From Nonomuraea angiospora (lineage in GTDB: Bacteria > Actinomycetota > Actinomycetes > Streptosporangiales > Streptosporangiaceae): a stretch of DNA of 64,000 nucleotides. Both the position numbers and the translations under genes were made by a program. The stretch covers positions 9,300,001 to 9,364,000 of the forward strand of contig NZ_JADBEK010000001.1 of NCBI RefSeq assembly GCF_014873145.1. The letters run 5' to 3'. A model generated the notes under the pieces. That model saw nothing but the letters and a program-made list of their open reading frames with translations, was not told the origin of the DNA and searched no databases. This document shows, piece after piece, positions 34,198 to 41,913 of this stretch (the first letter of the stretch is position 1; each line of letters starts with the position of its first letter).

Positions 34198-34980
34198 ATG
34201 CTGAGGACCCTGCTCTCCCCCCGTCTCATGGGGCTGCACCTGCTCACGATCGGGGTCCTCGTCGCGTTCATCCTGCTCGGGCGCTGGCAGCTCGGCGTTT
34301 TCCAGGATTCGGGAAAGCCGCACGCCGCCACCGATCCCGGGCCCGTCGCGGTCGGCACGCTCGCCCCGGTGGGCCCGCAATTGAGCGGTGAGGCCGTGGG
34401 CCGCCAGGTCACGGCGGCGGGAGTCTACGAGGCCGGCCGCCAGCTCCTGGTCGCCGACCGGCAGGCGGACGTCGACGCGCCCGGCGGCAACGTCTCGCGC
34501 GACCGCGGCTACTGGGTGCTCACGCCGCTCCGGCTCGACGACGGCACGCTGATGCCGGTGGTGCGGGGCTGGACGGCCAAGGCGGACGACCCGGCGGTCT
34601 CCACGGTGCCGCAGGGCAAGGTCACGGTGGCCGGGCGGCTGCGGCCGCAGCAGGGCACCGACAGCGTGCAGCGGCGCGCGGAGGGTCTGCCCGCCGGTCA
34701 GGTGCAGACGGTGTCCACGGGTGAGCTGGTCAACCTGTGGAGCGGCCAGCAGGTACGCACCGGCTTCGTCGTGGCGCAGCCGCCCTCCGGCTCGCTGGCG
34801 CAGGTCAAGGTCGAGCCGCCGGTGGTCGGTGGCACGCTGACCTGGCGTAACCTGGCATATGCCGCCAACTGGTGGATCTTCGCAGGATTCGCCGTATTCA
34901 TGTGGTTCCACTTCGTACGTGACGCCGTACGAACCGATCGGGACCGTGCCAAGTCCCCTGAAATGGCTCTGGAAGGTTAA
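34198..34980 (+). CDS. SURF1-family cytochrome oxidase assembly protein
   Basis: This 260-residue membrane protein has the SURF1 layout: an N-terminal span ('LHLLTIGVLVAFILLGRWQLGVF', with the GRWQL motif), a large external domain with 'RDRGYWVLTPLRLDDGTLMPVVRGW', and a C-terminal span ('AANWWIFAGFAVFMWFHFVRD'). SURF1 proteins help insert heme a into cytochrome c oxidase subunit I. It is followed after 2 bases by a DUF3817 membrane protein, a common actinomycete pairing. Confidence 0.92.
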   Translation: MLRTLLSPRLMGLHLLTIGVLVAFILLGRWQLGVFQDSGKPHAATDPGPVAVGTLAPVGPQLSGEAVGRQVTAAGVYEAGRQLLVADRQADVDAPGGNVSRDRGYWVLTPLRLDDGTLMPVVRGWTAKADDPAVSTVPQGKVTVAGRLRPQQGTDSVQRRAEGLPAGQVQTVSTGELVNLWSGQQVRTGFVVAQPPSGSLAQVKVEPPVVGGTLTWRNLAYAANWWIFAGFAVFMWFHFVRDAVRTDRDRAKSPEMALEG

Positions 34981-34982
34981 TC

Positions 34983-35300
34983 GTGGAATCGGCTCTGAAG
35001 CCCTTCCGGGCGCTCGCCTACGTGGTCGGCTGCATGCTGCTCGTGCTCTGCGTGGCCATGGTGGTGCGTTACGGCTTCGGCGACCCGACGCTGTCGAAGG
35101 TCATCGCGCCCATCCACGGCGGACTCTACATGCTCTACCTGGTCGCGGTCATGAACCTGGGCATGAAGGCGCGCTGGACGTGGCAGTACATGCTCGGCGT
35201 CATGGTCGGGGGCACGGTGCCGTTCCTGTCGTTCTACATCGAGCGCCGGGTGACCCAGCGCGTGCACACGGAGCAGGCGGCGGCGACGGCGGAGGCCTGA
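34983..35300 (+). CDS. DUF3817 membrane protein
   Basis: This 105-residue protein starts at GTG 34983 and has three hydrophobic segments ('FRALAYVVGCMLLVLCVAMVVRY', 'PIHGGLYMLYLVAVMNLGMKA' and 'WQYMLGVMVGGTVPFLSFYIE'). The order and the 'HGGLYMLYL' motif are those of DUF3817 integral membrane proteins, function unknown. It follows SURF1 directly, suggesting a role in respiratory-chain assembly. Confidence 0.87.
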   Translation: MESALKPFRALAYVVGCMLLVLCVAMVVRYGFGDPTLSKVIAPIHGGLYMLYLVAVMNLGMKARWTWQYMLGVMVGGTVPFLSFYIERRVTQRVHTEQAAATAEA

Positions 35301-35368
35301 GGCCGCGGGGCCGACTGGGTCCCCGAGTCCGCGGCGGAGGCCGCCTCCCGGCCCCCGCCGCGCGGAGT

Positions 35369-35563
35369 TCAGCGGCCGATGCCGCGCCTGCGGGCCCTCT
35401 TGAGCCGCTCGCGCTGCGACGGGTCGAGCATCAGGTAGCCGACCACAGGGGCGGCGACCACGCCGAGTATGACCAGCAGGGTGACCCATCCGGTCCCGAA
35501 AATGATCAGCGAGAGCAGAACCGCGGCGCCGGCGCCAATGGCGTACTTCTGGATTGGCGACAT
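35369..35563 (-). CDS. Small two-span membrane protein
   Basis: This 64-residue protein starts at ATG 35563 behind a strong GGAGGAAG ribosome site. Two hydrophobic stretches ('YAIGAGAAVLLSLIIFGTGWVTLLVILGVVAAPVVGYLM') are followed by a highly basic tail ('RERLKRARRRGIGR'). No domain recognised; the ribosome site makes it a convincing gene. It converges with the DUF3817 gene. Confidence 0.72.
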   Translation of the reverse strand: MSPIQKYAIGAGAAVLLSLIIFGTGWVTLLVILGVVAAPVVGYLMLDPSQRERLKRARRRGIGR

Positions 35564-35672
35564 ACTCAACTTCCTCCGCTTCCGAACACGGAGCGCGTGC
35601 CCCGCCTCTCCTACATTCTGCGTCGCCCGTCCAACGAGTGAGTCATCGCTTTGGTTCCAATCGCGATGTATC

Positions 35673-36737
35673 TCAATGGGTGCTCCGTACCGACTCGAGG
35701 TCGCGGCGGAGCTCGTCCGGAGTGGGACGTTCCAATGGATTACCTGACAAAAGCCGAAAAAGTACGTGGGCCAGCGCCCCCGCTCTGGTCAGCGGCGCGC
35801 CGGGCGAGGGCGGCACGCCCTCGACGGCGGTGAAGAGCGTGGCGCCCAGGGACCACAGGTCGGCGGCCAGGGTGGGGGAGGCCTCCGGGGCCGTGTAGGC
35901 CGGGAGCGTTCCCGACCTCAGCAGCGGGGTCAGGTGGGCCCGGCCCCGGTCGTCGACGAGGACGTTGCCGGGCTGGATCCCGCCGTGGAACGCCTCCCCG
36001 GCCTGGAGCTGCTCGACCAGGGCGAGCCCCATCGCGGCCACCACGGGGATCGGCAGCGGCCCGAACAGCCCGATGATCACGTCCAGCGGGCGGCTCACGG
36101 CCAGGAGGTCCAAAGTCTGGCGGATCACGTCCGTCGGCGGGGGCCCCGCCGGGTGGAGCATGGCTCTGATCAGCGTCCTGAGCGGGTCCGCGCCCTCCGC
36201 GGGAACCTGTCCGGGCGGGCGGCCCTCCACCGCGAAGTGCAGCGTGGCGGCCAGCGCCCACAGGTCCGCGGAGGGCAGCATGCTGAGGCTGGGGAAGCCG
36301 AAGCCGGTGAGCACCGCCCGGCCCGTCGGGGTGAGCAGGACGTTGCCGGGCTCCACGCGCCCGTGCACGATCCCGGCCTCGTGCGCCGTCGTCAGGGCGG
36401 ACAGGACGCAGACGCCGACCCTGGCCGCCTGCGTGACCGGCAGCGGGCGGCGGGCGCGTACGGTCTGCTCCAGCGACGCCCCCGACACGAACTCCATGAC
36501 CAGCCACGGCGTCTGGTCCTCGACCACCACGTCGAGCACCCGCACGATCGAGGCGTGCCGGAGCGCGGAGGCCCGGCGGGCCTCCAGTAGGGCGGCGTCG
36601 CGCAGCTCGGCCGGGACCCGCAGCTCCCTGACCGTGACATCGCGGTGCTCCGACTCGTCGAAGGCCAGCCGGACGGAGCCCGCGGCCAGGGGATTCAGCA
36701 GCCGGTAGCGACCGGCCAGCTTCCGGGTCTCACCCAT
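35673..36737 (-). CDS. Tandem pseudokinase (Ser/Thr kinase-like)
   Basis: This 354-residue protein starts at ATG 36737 (GTG 36749 possible). It copies the Hanks kinase plan but lacks key residues: the glycine loop reads 'LLNPLAAGSVRLAF', the VAVK lysine site reads 'DVTVREL', HRDxKxxN reads 'HGRVEPGN', and DFG reads 'GFG'. After about residue 185 a second C-lobe-like unit occurs with 'HGGIQPGNVLVDDRG'. It lacks a membrane span. It is most likely a catalytically dead scaffold or sensor. It lies downstream of the NAT gene. Confidence 0.78.
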   Translation of the reverse strand: MGETRKLAGRYRLLNPLAAGSVRLAFDESEHRDVTVRELRVPAELRDAALLEARRASALRHASIVRVLDVVVEDQTPWLVMEFVSGASLEQTVRARRPLPVTQAARVGVCVLSALTTAHEAGIVHGRVEPGNVLLTPTGRAVLTGFGFPSLSMLPSADLWALAATLHFAVEGRPPGQVPAEGADPLRTLIRAMLHPAGPPPTDVIRQTLDLLAVSRPLDVIIGLFGPLPIPVVAAMGLALVEQLQAGEAFHGGIQPGNVLVDDRGRAHLTPLLRSGTLPAYTAPEASPTLAADLWSLGATLFTAVEGVPPSPGAPLTRAGALAHVLFRLLSGNPLERPTPDELRRDLESVRSTH

Positions 36738-36764
36738 GTCGAGGTGCACGATAGCGCAAGGCTG

Positions 36765-37634
36765 TCACGTCGCGTCACTGGCCAGCCAGGCCTCATGCGC
36801 CTCGTACAGTCTGCGCCAGAGCTTCTCCTTCTCCGGCCCGCTCACGTCGGTGAGCGGGAGCAGGAAGATGTCCGCCAGCGCCGCGTAGTAGTCGCGATCG
36901 TTGTCCAAGGTCACCGAGAGCGTCCGGCCGCCGATGCGCTTCAGCAGGAGCCCGCGCAGGCTGTCCACGCCGTACGCGTCCCTCCGCTGGACGGTGGCGA
37001 TGCGCACGAACCCGGACGTCGGCGACGTCGTCAAATGCCGGTGCATATCGACGAACGCCGACATGTCCGTCGGGGCCGGGCCGAAGTCCATGCCCTCGAA
37101 CGAGCCGCTCGGATCGTGCTCGAACCGCCAGCCGCCCGGCGCGACCTCCGACGGGCGCAGGACGTACGTGAACGGCCCTTGCTCGTACGTGCCCTCGACC
37201 AGCGGCAGCGGCTCGTGGAAGCCGTCCCCGAGCCCGAGGTCGACCAGCCACTCACCGCCCGGATTGTCCGGCGACGGCAGGCCGCGCACGGTGAGCACCA
37301 GGTGGTTGGCGGTGATGCCGGGCTCCTCGCCGCGGTTCTGGACCCCGCCGACGTGCCTGGTCACGTCGTACCCCAGCGCCCTGATCAGCTCGGAGAACGC
37401 GCCGTTGAGGTGGTAGCAGTAGCCGCCGCGCCCTCCGATGACGCGCTCGGCGGACTCGACGGGATCGACGGTGGTAGGGCGATCGAGCCAGATCTCCAGC
37501 GCCTCGTACGCGACCTTCTCGAGGTGCGCGGCGTGGAGCGCCCGCAGGTTCTCCGCGCTGGTGGGGGCGTTGAGCAGGCTGGGCAGGCCGATGCGGCGGA
37601 GGTATCCGGCTGTGTTCACCAGCCAAGTCTGCAC
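36765..37634 (-). CDS. nat: Arylamine N-acetyltransferase
   Basis: This 289-residue enzyme starts at GTG 37634. The catalytic cysteine lies in 'IGGRGGYCYHLNGAFSELI' (near residue 75), with 'TANHLVLTVRGL' (triad His) and 'WLVDLGLGDGF' (triad Asp). It transfers acetyl from acetyl-CoA to arylamines, hydrazines or amide-synthase-type substrates. Length and motifs are canonical. In actinomycetes NATs act in steroid catabolism and in closing ansamycin rings; neither gene context is adjacent here. Confidence 0.92.
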   Translation of the reverse strand: MQTWLVNTAGYLRRIGLPSLLNAPTSAENLRALHAAHLEKVAYEALEIWLDRPTTVDPVESAERVIGGRGGYCYHLNGAFSELIRALGYDVTRHVGGVQNRGEEPGITANHLVLTVRGLPSPDNPGGEWLVDLGLGDGFHEPLPLVEGTYEQGPFTYVLRPSEVAPGGWRFEHDPSGSFEGMDFGPAPTDMSAFVDMHRHLTTSPTSGFVRIATVQRRDAYGVDSLRGLLLKRIGGRTLSVTLDNDRDYYAALADIFLLPLTDVSGPEKEKLWRRLYEAHEAWLASDAT

Positions 37635-37691
37635 TGTATGTGCACAAATTTAGGAGTGTCCTCTGCACAGGGCGCTTCTAGGCTTTCGTAC

Positions 37692-38375
37692 GTGGCAGAG
37701 CAGCGACGCATCCTCGTGGTCGAGGACGATCAGACGATCGCGCTGGCCGTACGGAACCGGCTGGCCGCCGAGGGCTTCGACGTCAGGGTGGCCGGCGACG
37801 GGCAGGAGGCCCTGATCCAGTACGGCAAGGCGGAACCGGACCTGGTGATCCTCGACCGGCTGCTGCCGGGGCTCGACGGGTTGGAGGTGTGCCGCCGGAT
37901 GCAGGCGGCCAGGCCGGTGCCCGTGCTCATGCTGACCGCGCTCGGCGAGGAGACCGACGTGCTGGTCGGGCTCGGCGTGGGGGCGGACGACTACCTGGCC
38001 AAGCCGTTCAGCATGCGCGAGCTCGTGGCCAGGATCCACGCGCTGCTGCGCAGGGTCGAGCGGGCGGCCCAGCTCGCGGCCGAGGACACGGTGATCAGGG
38101 TCGGCGAGGTGGAGATCGACACCGCGGCCCGCCGGGTGTTCGTCGGGGGCGCGGAGGCGCAGCTCACCAGGACGGAGTTCGATCTGCTGCGCAGGCTGGC
38201 GGAGCGCCCCGGGCAGGTGTTCGAGCGGGACCGGCTGCTGTCGGACGTGTGGGGCTTCTCGGAGGCGGCGGCGACCAGGACCGTCGACAGCCACGTCCGG
38301 GCGCTGCGCCGCAAACTGGGCTCCGACGTGGTGCGCACGGTGCACGGCGTCGGCTACGCCCTGGTGCGACGATGA
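37692..38375 (+). CDS. OmpR-type response regulator
   Basis: This 227-residue regulator starts at GTG 37692 ('VAEQRRILVVEDDQTIAL'). Phospho-Asp lies in 'PDLVILDRLLPGLDGLEV' and lysine in 'DDYLAKPFSMRELVARI'; the C-terminal winged helix is 'LTRTEFDLLRRLAERPGQVFERDRLLSDVWGF' through 'VRTVHGVGYALVRR'. It overlaps the kinase gene start in an ATGA junction. It is divergent from the NAT gene. Confidence 0.93.
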   Translation: MAEQRRILVVEDDQTIALAVRNRLAAEGFDVRVAGDGQEALIQYGKAEPDLVILDRLLPGLDGLEVCRRMQAARPVPVLMLTALGEETDVLVGLGVGADDYLAKPFSMRELVARIHALLRRVERAAQLAAEDTVIRVGEVEIDTAARRVFVGGAEAQLTRTEFDLLRRLAERPGQVFERDRLLSDVWGFSEAAATRTVDSHVRALRRKLGSDVVRTVHGVGYALVRR

Positions 38376-41300
38376 GGCCGCTCGACTTCCTCGGCCGCAT
38401 CAAGGTCAAGCTCGGCATCGTGATCGTGCTGGCCGTGGGGACCGCGTTCGTGGTGAACGAGGTCGGGCTCAACTCCGGCCTGTCCCGCGAGTTACGCATC
38501 GCGGTCGCCGTGGTCCTGGCGTTGATCATGGTGCAGCTGCTGGCGACGGGGATGACCAAGCCGCTGCGCCAGATGGCCAGCGCCGCCCAGACGATCGCCA
38601 AGGGACTGTACGGGCTGCGCGTGACCGCCACGTCGCGCGACGAGGTCGGCGAGCTGGCCAGGGCGTTCAACGCGATGGCCGCCGACCTCGGCGAGGTGGA
38701 CCGGCAGCGGCGCGAGCTCATCGCGAACGTCAGCCACGAGCTCCGCACCCCCATCACCGGCCTGCGCGCGGTCCTGGAGAACGTCGTGGACGGCGTCTCC
38801 GCCCCCGACCCCGTCACCATGCGGACCGCGCTCGCCCAGACCGAGCGCCTGGGCCGCCTCGTGGCCCAGCTCCTGGACCTGTCGCGGCTGGACTCGGGCG
38901 TTCGCCTGATCGAGCCCGAGGCCATCGAACTGGCGCCGCTGGTCGAGCAGGCGGTGCGCGAGGGCGCGATGGCCCGCGAGGACGTCGCGATCCGGGCGTC
39001 GGTCGCCGCCGAGCTGGTGGTGCGCGCCGACCCCGACCTGCTCGCGCAGGTCCTGGCGAACCTCTTGGACAACGCGGTACGGCACAGCCCCTCGAACGGG
39101 GTGGTGACCGTGACCGTCGCGGCGGAGGGGGCCGGGGTGCGGCTGGCCGTCGCCGACCAGGGGCCGGGGATCCCGGTCGCGGCCAGGGGGCGCGTGTTCG
39201 AGCGCTTCTCCCGGCTCGACGCCGGGCGGGCGGCCGACTCCGGGGGCGCCGGGCTGGGGCTGGCCATCGTGAAGGAGATCGTCGAGCTGCACGGGGGTTC
39301 CATTCGCATCGACGACTGTGCGGGATGTCGCATGGTGGTCGACTTACCAGGGAGGACGACGATGGCGGAGGTGCCGTTGGAGGGCGGGGGCACGGGGGCC
39401 GAGCACCAGCCGGAGGTCGCGGCCTCGACGACGGCCGGTTCCGAGAGCCGCGATCGCGCCGTGGAGGGGGAGCTGGTGGTCGCCGCCTCGGCTGTGGACA
39501 GTGACACGGTGGGCGGCGGTGATGTCGCTGCCGGGCTTGCGGTCGCGGCGGCCGACGTGGCGGAGGGTGGTGCGGCTTCGGCTTCGGCTTCGGGCTCGGG
39601 CTCGGACGATGGGGCGCGTGACGCCGCCGGACTGGCGGCACTCGCGGCCATGGCCACGGTCGGCGCGCCCGGTCGGGAGGCCGTCGAGAGTGAGGAGGCG
39701 GTGGGTGCGGGGGCCCTCGTCGCACCTGGGCCGGCGGCCGGCGTGGGAGGGTCCCCGGGGCTCGCGGCCGGAATGGCGGCAGGCGTGGGAGGGTCCCCAG
39801 GGCTCGCGGCCGGAATGGGCGCGTCCGCCGATGGCGGGGGCGCTGGGCTCGGGGTGGGCGTGGGTGCCTCCGGTGGTGGCGTCGTCACGGGGGGTTCCGG
39901 GGTTCCGGTGGCGCCGTCGCCGGGCAGCGCGCTCGCCAGGATGGTCGGGGGCGCGGTCGTCGGTGCGCTGGTCGGGTTCCTGGTCGGCCTCTTCGCCGCC
40001 GTGCTCGTCAGCGTGACCGTCAGCGACGGGATGGCTCTCGTCACGCTCGTCATGTGCACCGCGCTCATGGGCGCGGTCGGCGCCGGGATGGGGGCCGGGT
40101 CCGGGCGCCGGGCGGCCGTGGCGGCCTACCAGTCGGCGCAGGTCGCGGCGTACCAGTCGGCGGCCCGGGCGGCGGTGGCCCACCCACCGGCGGCTCAGAG
40201 CTGGGGCGCACCGTACCCGGCCCAGGCGACGGCCAGCGGGCCCATGTCCCCGGCGATGGGCGGCCCGTCCGCGGGCCAGGCGTCGGGGAGCCCGGCCACG
40301 GGCCAAGCATCGGTATATCCGGCTGCGGGCCAGGCGTCGGGGAACCTGGCTACGGGCCAGGCGGTGGGGCAGGCGTCGGGGAGCCCGCAGGGGCCGGCGC
40401 CGTACCGGAATCAGGGCGGGCCGCCGCCGCCCTACGTGCCGCCGCCCCTCTTCCCCAGGCCCGAGCTGCCCGACTCGCCCCGCTGGCTGCTGCCCGCGGC
40501 GGCCGGGGCCGGGGTGTTCGCGGCCGTGGCGTTGCCCGAGGCGCAGGTCGGGCTGGGGATCGTGCTGGTCGCCATGGTTCTGGGCGCGGCGGCGCTGCCC
40601 GCCCTGGTGCGCCGGATGACGCCGTGGACGGTGGCGTTCGGGCTGACGGCGTACTTCCTGATCTCGATGGCGGCGGTGCGCGACGCCGACTGGCTGGTCG
40701 CGATCCTGCTCGTGGCAGGGACCGGTCTGGGCGCGCTGGCCGTGTCGGGGGCCGGGGCCGGGTGGCTCGGCGTGATCAGGGGCGGCGCGTCCGTGCTGCT
40801 GGCGCTCGGCCCGGTGCCGTGGTTCCTGGCCCAGCCGCTGAAGAAGCTGTCCGCCCGGCGGCGCGTCATGCCGATGCTGGCCGCGCTGGGCATCACGGCG
40901 GTGCTGCTGCTGGTGTTCGGGCTGCTGTTCGCCTCGGCGGACGCGGTGTTCGCCTCTTTCCTGGAACGGCTGACGACCGCGCCGGACTGGGCGGAGTCGG
41001 CGCCGGTGCGGATCTTCCTGTTCGCGCTGTTCGCCGTGGTGCTGGCCGCCGTGGTGCTGGTCGCGCTCAGGCCGGTGGTCGACCCCGTGGGGCCGGAGCC
41101 GAAGTTCAGTGTGAGCAGGAGTGTCTGGATCGTGCCTCTCACGGCGGTGAACCTGCTGTTCGCCTCGTTCGTGGCGGTGCAGATCACGGCGCTGTTCGGC
41201 GGCAACACCTGGGTGCTGAGGACGGCCGGGCTCACCTATGCCGAGTACGCCAGGCAGGGGTTCTTCCAGCTCGTGGTGGTCAGCGTGTTCGTGCTGGGCA

Positions 41301-41905
41301 TCGTGGCGGTCGCCGGCGGGATGCTCAAGGTCGAGCGGCGCGAACGCTGGCTGCTGGCCGTGCTGCTCGGCGTGCTGTGCGGGCTGACCATGGTGGTGCT
41401 GGCCTCCGCCCTGCACCGCATGAACCTCTACACCGAGGCGTACGGCCTGTCCAGGCTGCGCCTGTCCGTGCAGGCCACGGTGTGGTGGCTGGGCACGCTG
41501 TTCGCGCTGGTGCTGCTGGCGGGGGCGGCCCGGCTCCTGGGCCGCGGCTCCGGCTGGCTGCCGCGTACGGTCGTGCTGGTCACCGGGCTGGGCCTGGGCG
41601 CGTTCGCCATCGTGAACCCCGACCTCCAGGTCGCCCACACGCAGGTCGAGGTGCGCGGCGTGACCAAGCTGGACTCCGACTACCTGGGCGACCTCGGCGC
41701 GGAAGCCGTACCCGCGCTGGACAAGCTGCCGGAGCCGCAGCGCAGCTGCGTGCTGGCCGACGTGGTCGCGGCCAACGGCCTGTCCCGCCCCGACCCCTGG
41801 AACGGCTGGAACCTCGACCGGGCCCGGGCCCGCGCCGTGCTGGCCGCCCGGCCGATCGACAAGTCCGTGCAATGCCCTCCGGCGTATTCGCGCGGCTCTG
41901 ATTGA
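38372..41905 (+). CDS. Sensor histidine kinase fused to DUF4153-type membrane protein
   Basis: This 1177-residue protein begins as a normal OmpR-partner kinase: two spans (residues 14-60), HAMP, H-box 'LIANVSHELRTPITGLRAVL', HATPase with 'LANLLDNAVRHSP' and 'GGAGLGLAIVKEIVELHGGSI', ending near residue 328 with the usual 'CRMVVDLPGR'. It then runs on without a stop through a 190-residue Ala/Gly/Pro linker with low-complexity repeats into a polytopic region with ten or more spans that matches DUF4153/DUF4173 proteins. An intact ribosome site and ATG lie exactly at the junction (39349-39364). The reading frame is one ORF. Both a fusion and a separate membrane protein may be made. Confidence 0.8.
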   Translation: MRPLDFLGRIKVKLGIVIVLAVGTAFVVNEVGLNSGLSRELRIAVAVVLALIMVQLLATGMTKPLRQMASAAQTIAKGLYGLRVTATSRDEVGELARAFNAMAADLGEVDRQRRELIANVSHELRTPITGLRAVLENVVDGVSAPDPVTMRTALAQTERLGRLVAQLLDLSRLDSGVRLIEPEAIELAPLVEQAVREGAMAREDVAIRASVAAELVVRADPDLLAQVLANLLDNAVRHSPSNGVVTVTVAAEGAGVRLAVADQGPGIPVAARGRVFERFSRLDAGRAADSGGAGLGLAIVKEIVELHGGSIRIDDCAGCRMVVDLPGRTTMAEVPLEGGGTGAEHQPEVAASTTAGSESRDRAVEGELVVAASAVDSDTVGGGDVAAGLAVAAADVAEGGAASASASGSGSDDGARDAAGLAALAAMATVGAPGREAVESEEAVGAGALVAPGPAAGVGGSPGLAAGMAAGVGGSPGLAAGMGASADGGGAGLGVGVGASGGGVVTGGSGVPVAPSPGSALARMVGGAVVGALVGFLVGLFAAVLVSVTVSDGMALVTLVMCTALMGAVGAGMGAGSGRRAAVAAYQSAQVAAYQSAARAAVAHPPAAQSWGAPYPAQATASGPMSPAMGGPSAGQASGSPATGQASVYPAAGQASGNLATGQAVGQASGSPQGPAPYRNQGGPPPPYVPPPLFPRPELPDSPRWLLPAAAGAGVFAAVALPEAQVGLGIVLVAMVLGAAALPALVRRMTPWTVAFGLTAYFLISMAAVRDADWLVAILLVAGTGLGALAVSGAGAGWLGVIRGGASVLLALGPVPWFLAQPLKKLSARRRVMPMLAALGITAVLLLVFGLLFASADAVFASFLERLTTAPDWAESAPVRIFLFALFAVVLAAVVLVALRPVVDPVGPEPKFSVSRSVWIVPLTAVNLLFASFVAVQITALFGGNTWVLRTAGLTYAEYARQGFFQLVVVSVFVLGIVAVAGGMLKVERRERWLLAVLLGVLCGLTMVVLASALHRMNLYTEAYGLSRLRLSVQATVWWLGTLFALVLLAGAARLLGRGSGWLPRTVVLVTGLGLGAFAIVNPDLQVAHTQVEVRGVTKLDSDYLGDLGAEAVPALDKLPEPQRSCVLADVVAANGLSRPDPWNGWNLDRARARAVLAARPIDKSVQCPPAYSRGSD
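39349..39364 (+). promoter_or_regulatory. Internal ribosome site and ATG at the fusion junction
   Basis: AGGGAGGA (39349-39356) lies five bases before an in-frame ATG (39362-39364), exactly where a typical kinase would end and a DUF4153 protein would begin. It looks like the relic, or still active, start of a once separate gene. Confidence 0.65.
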
Positions 41906-41913
41906 ATCTTGGG

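Noticed and set aside
39344..41872. Long minus-strand frame opposite the kinase fusion
   Set aside because: His/Arg/Gln-rich antisense shadow of the membrane domain; no domain seen.
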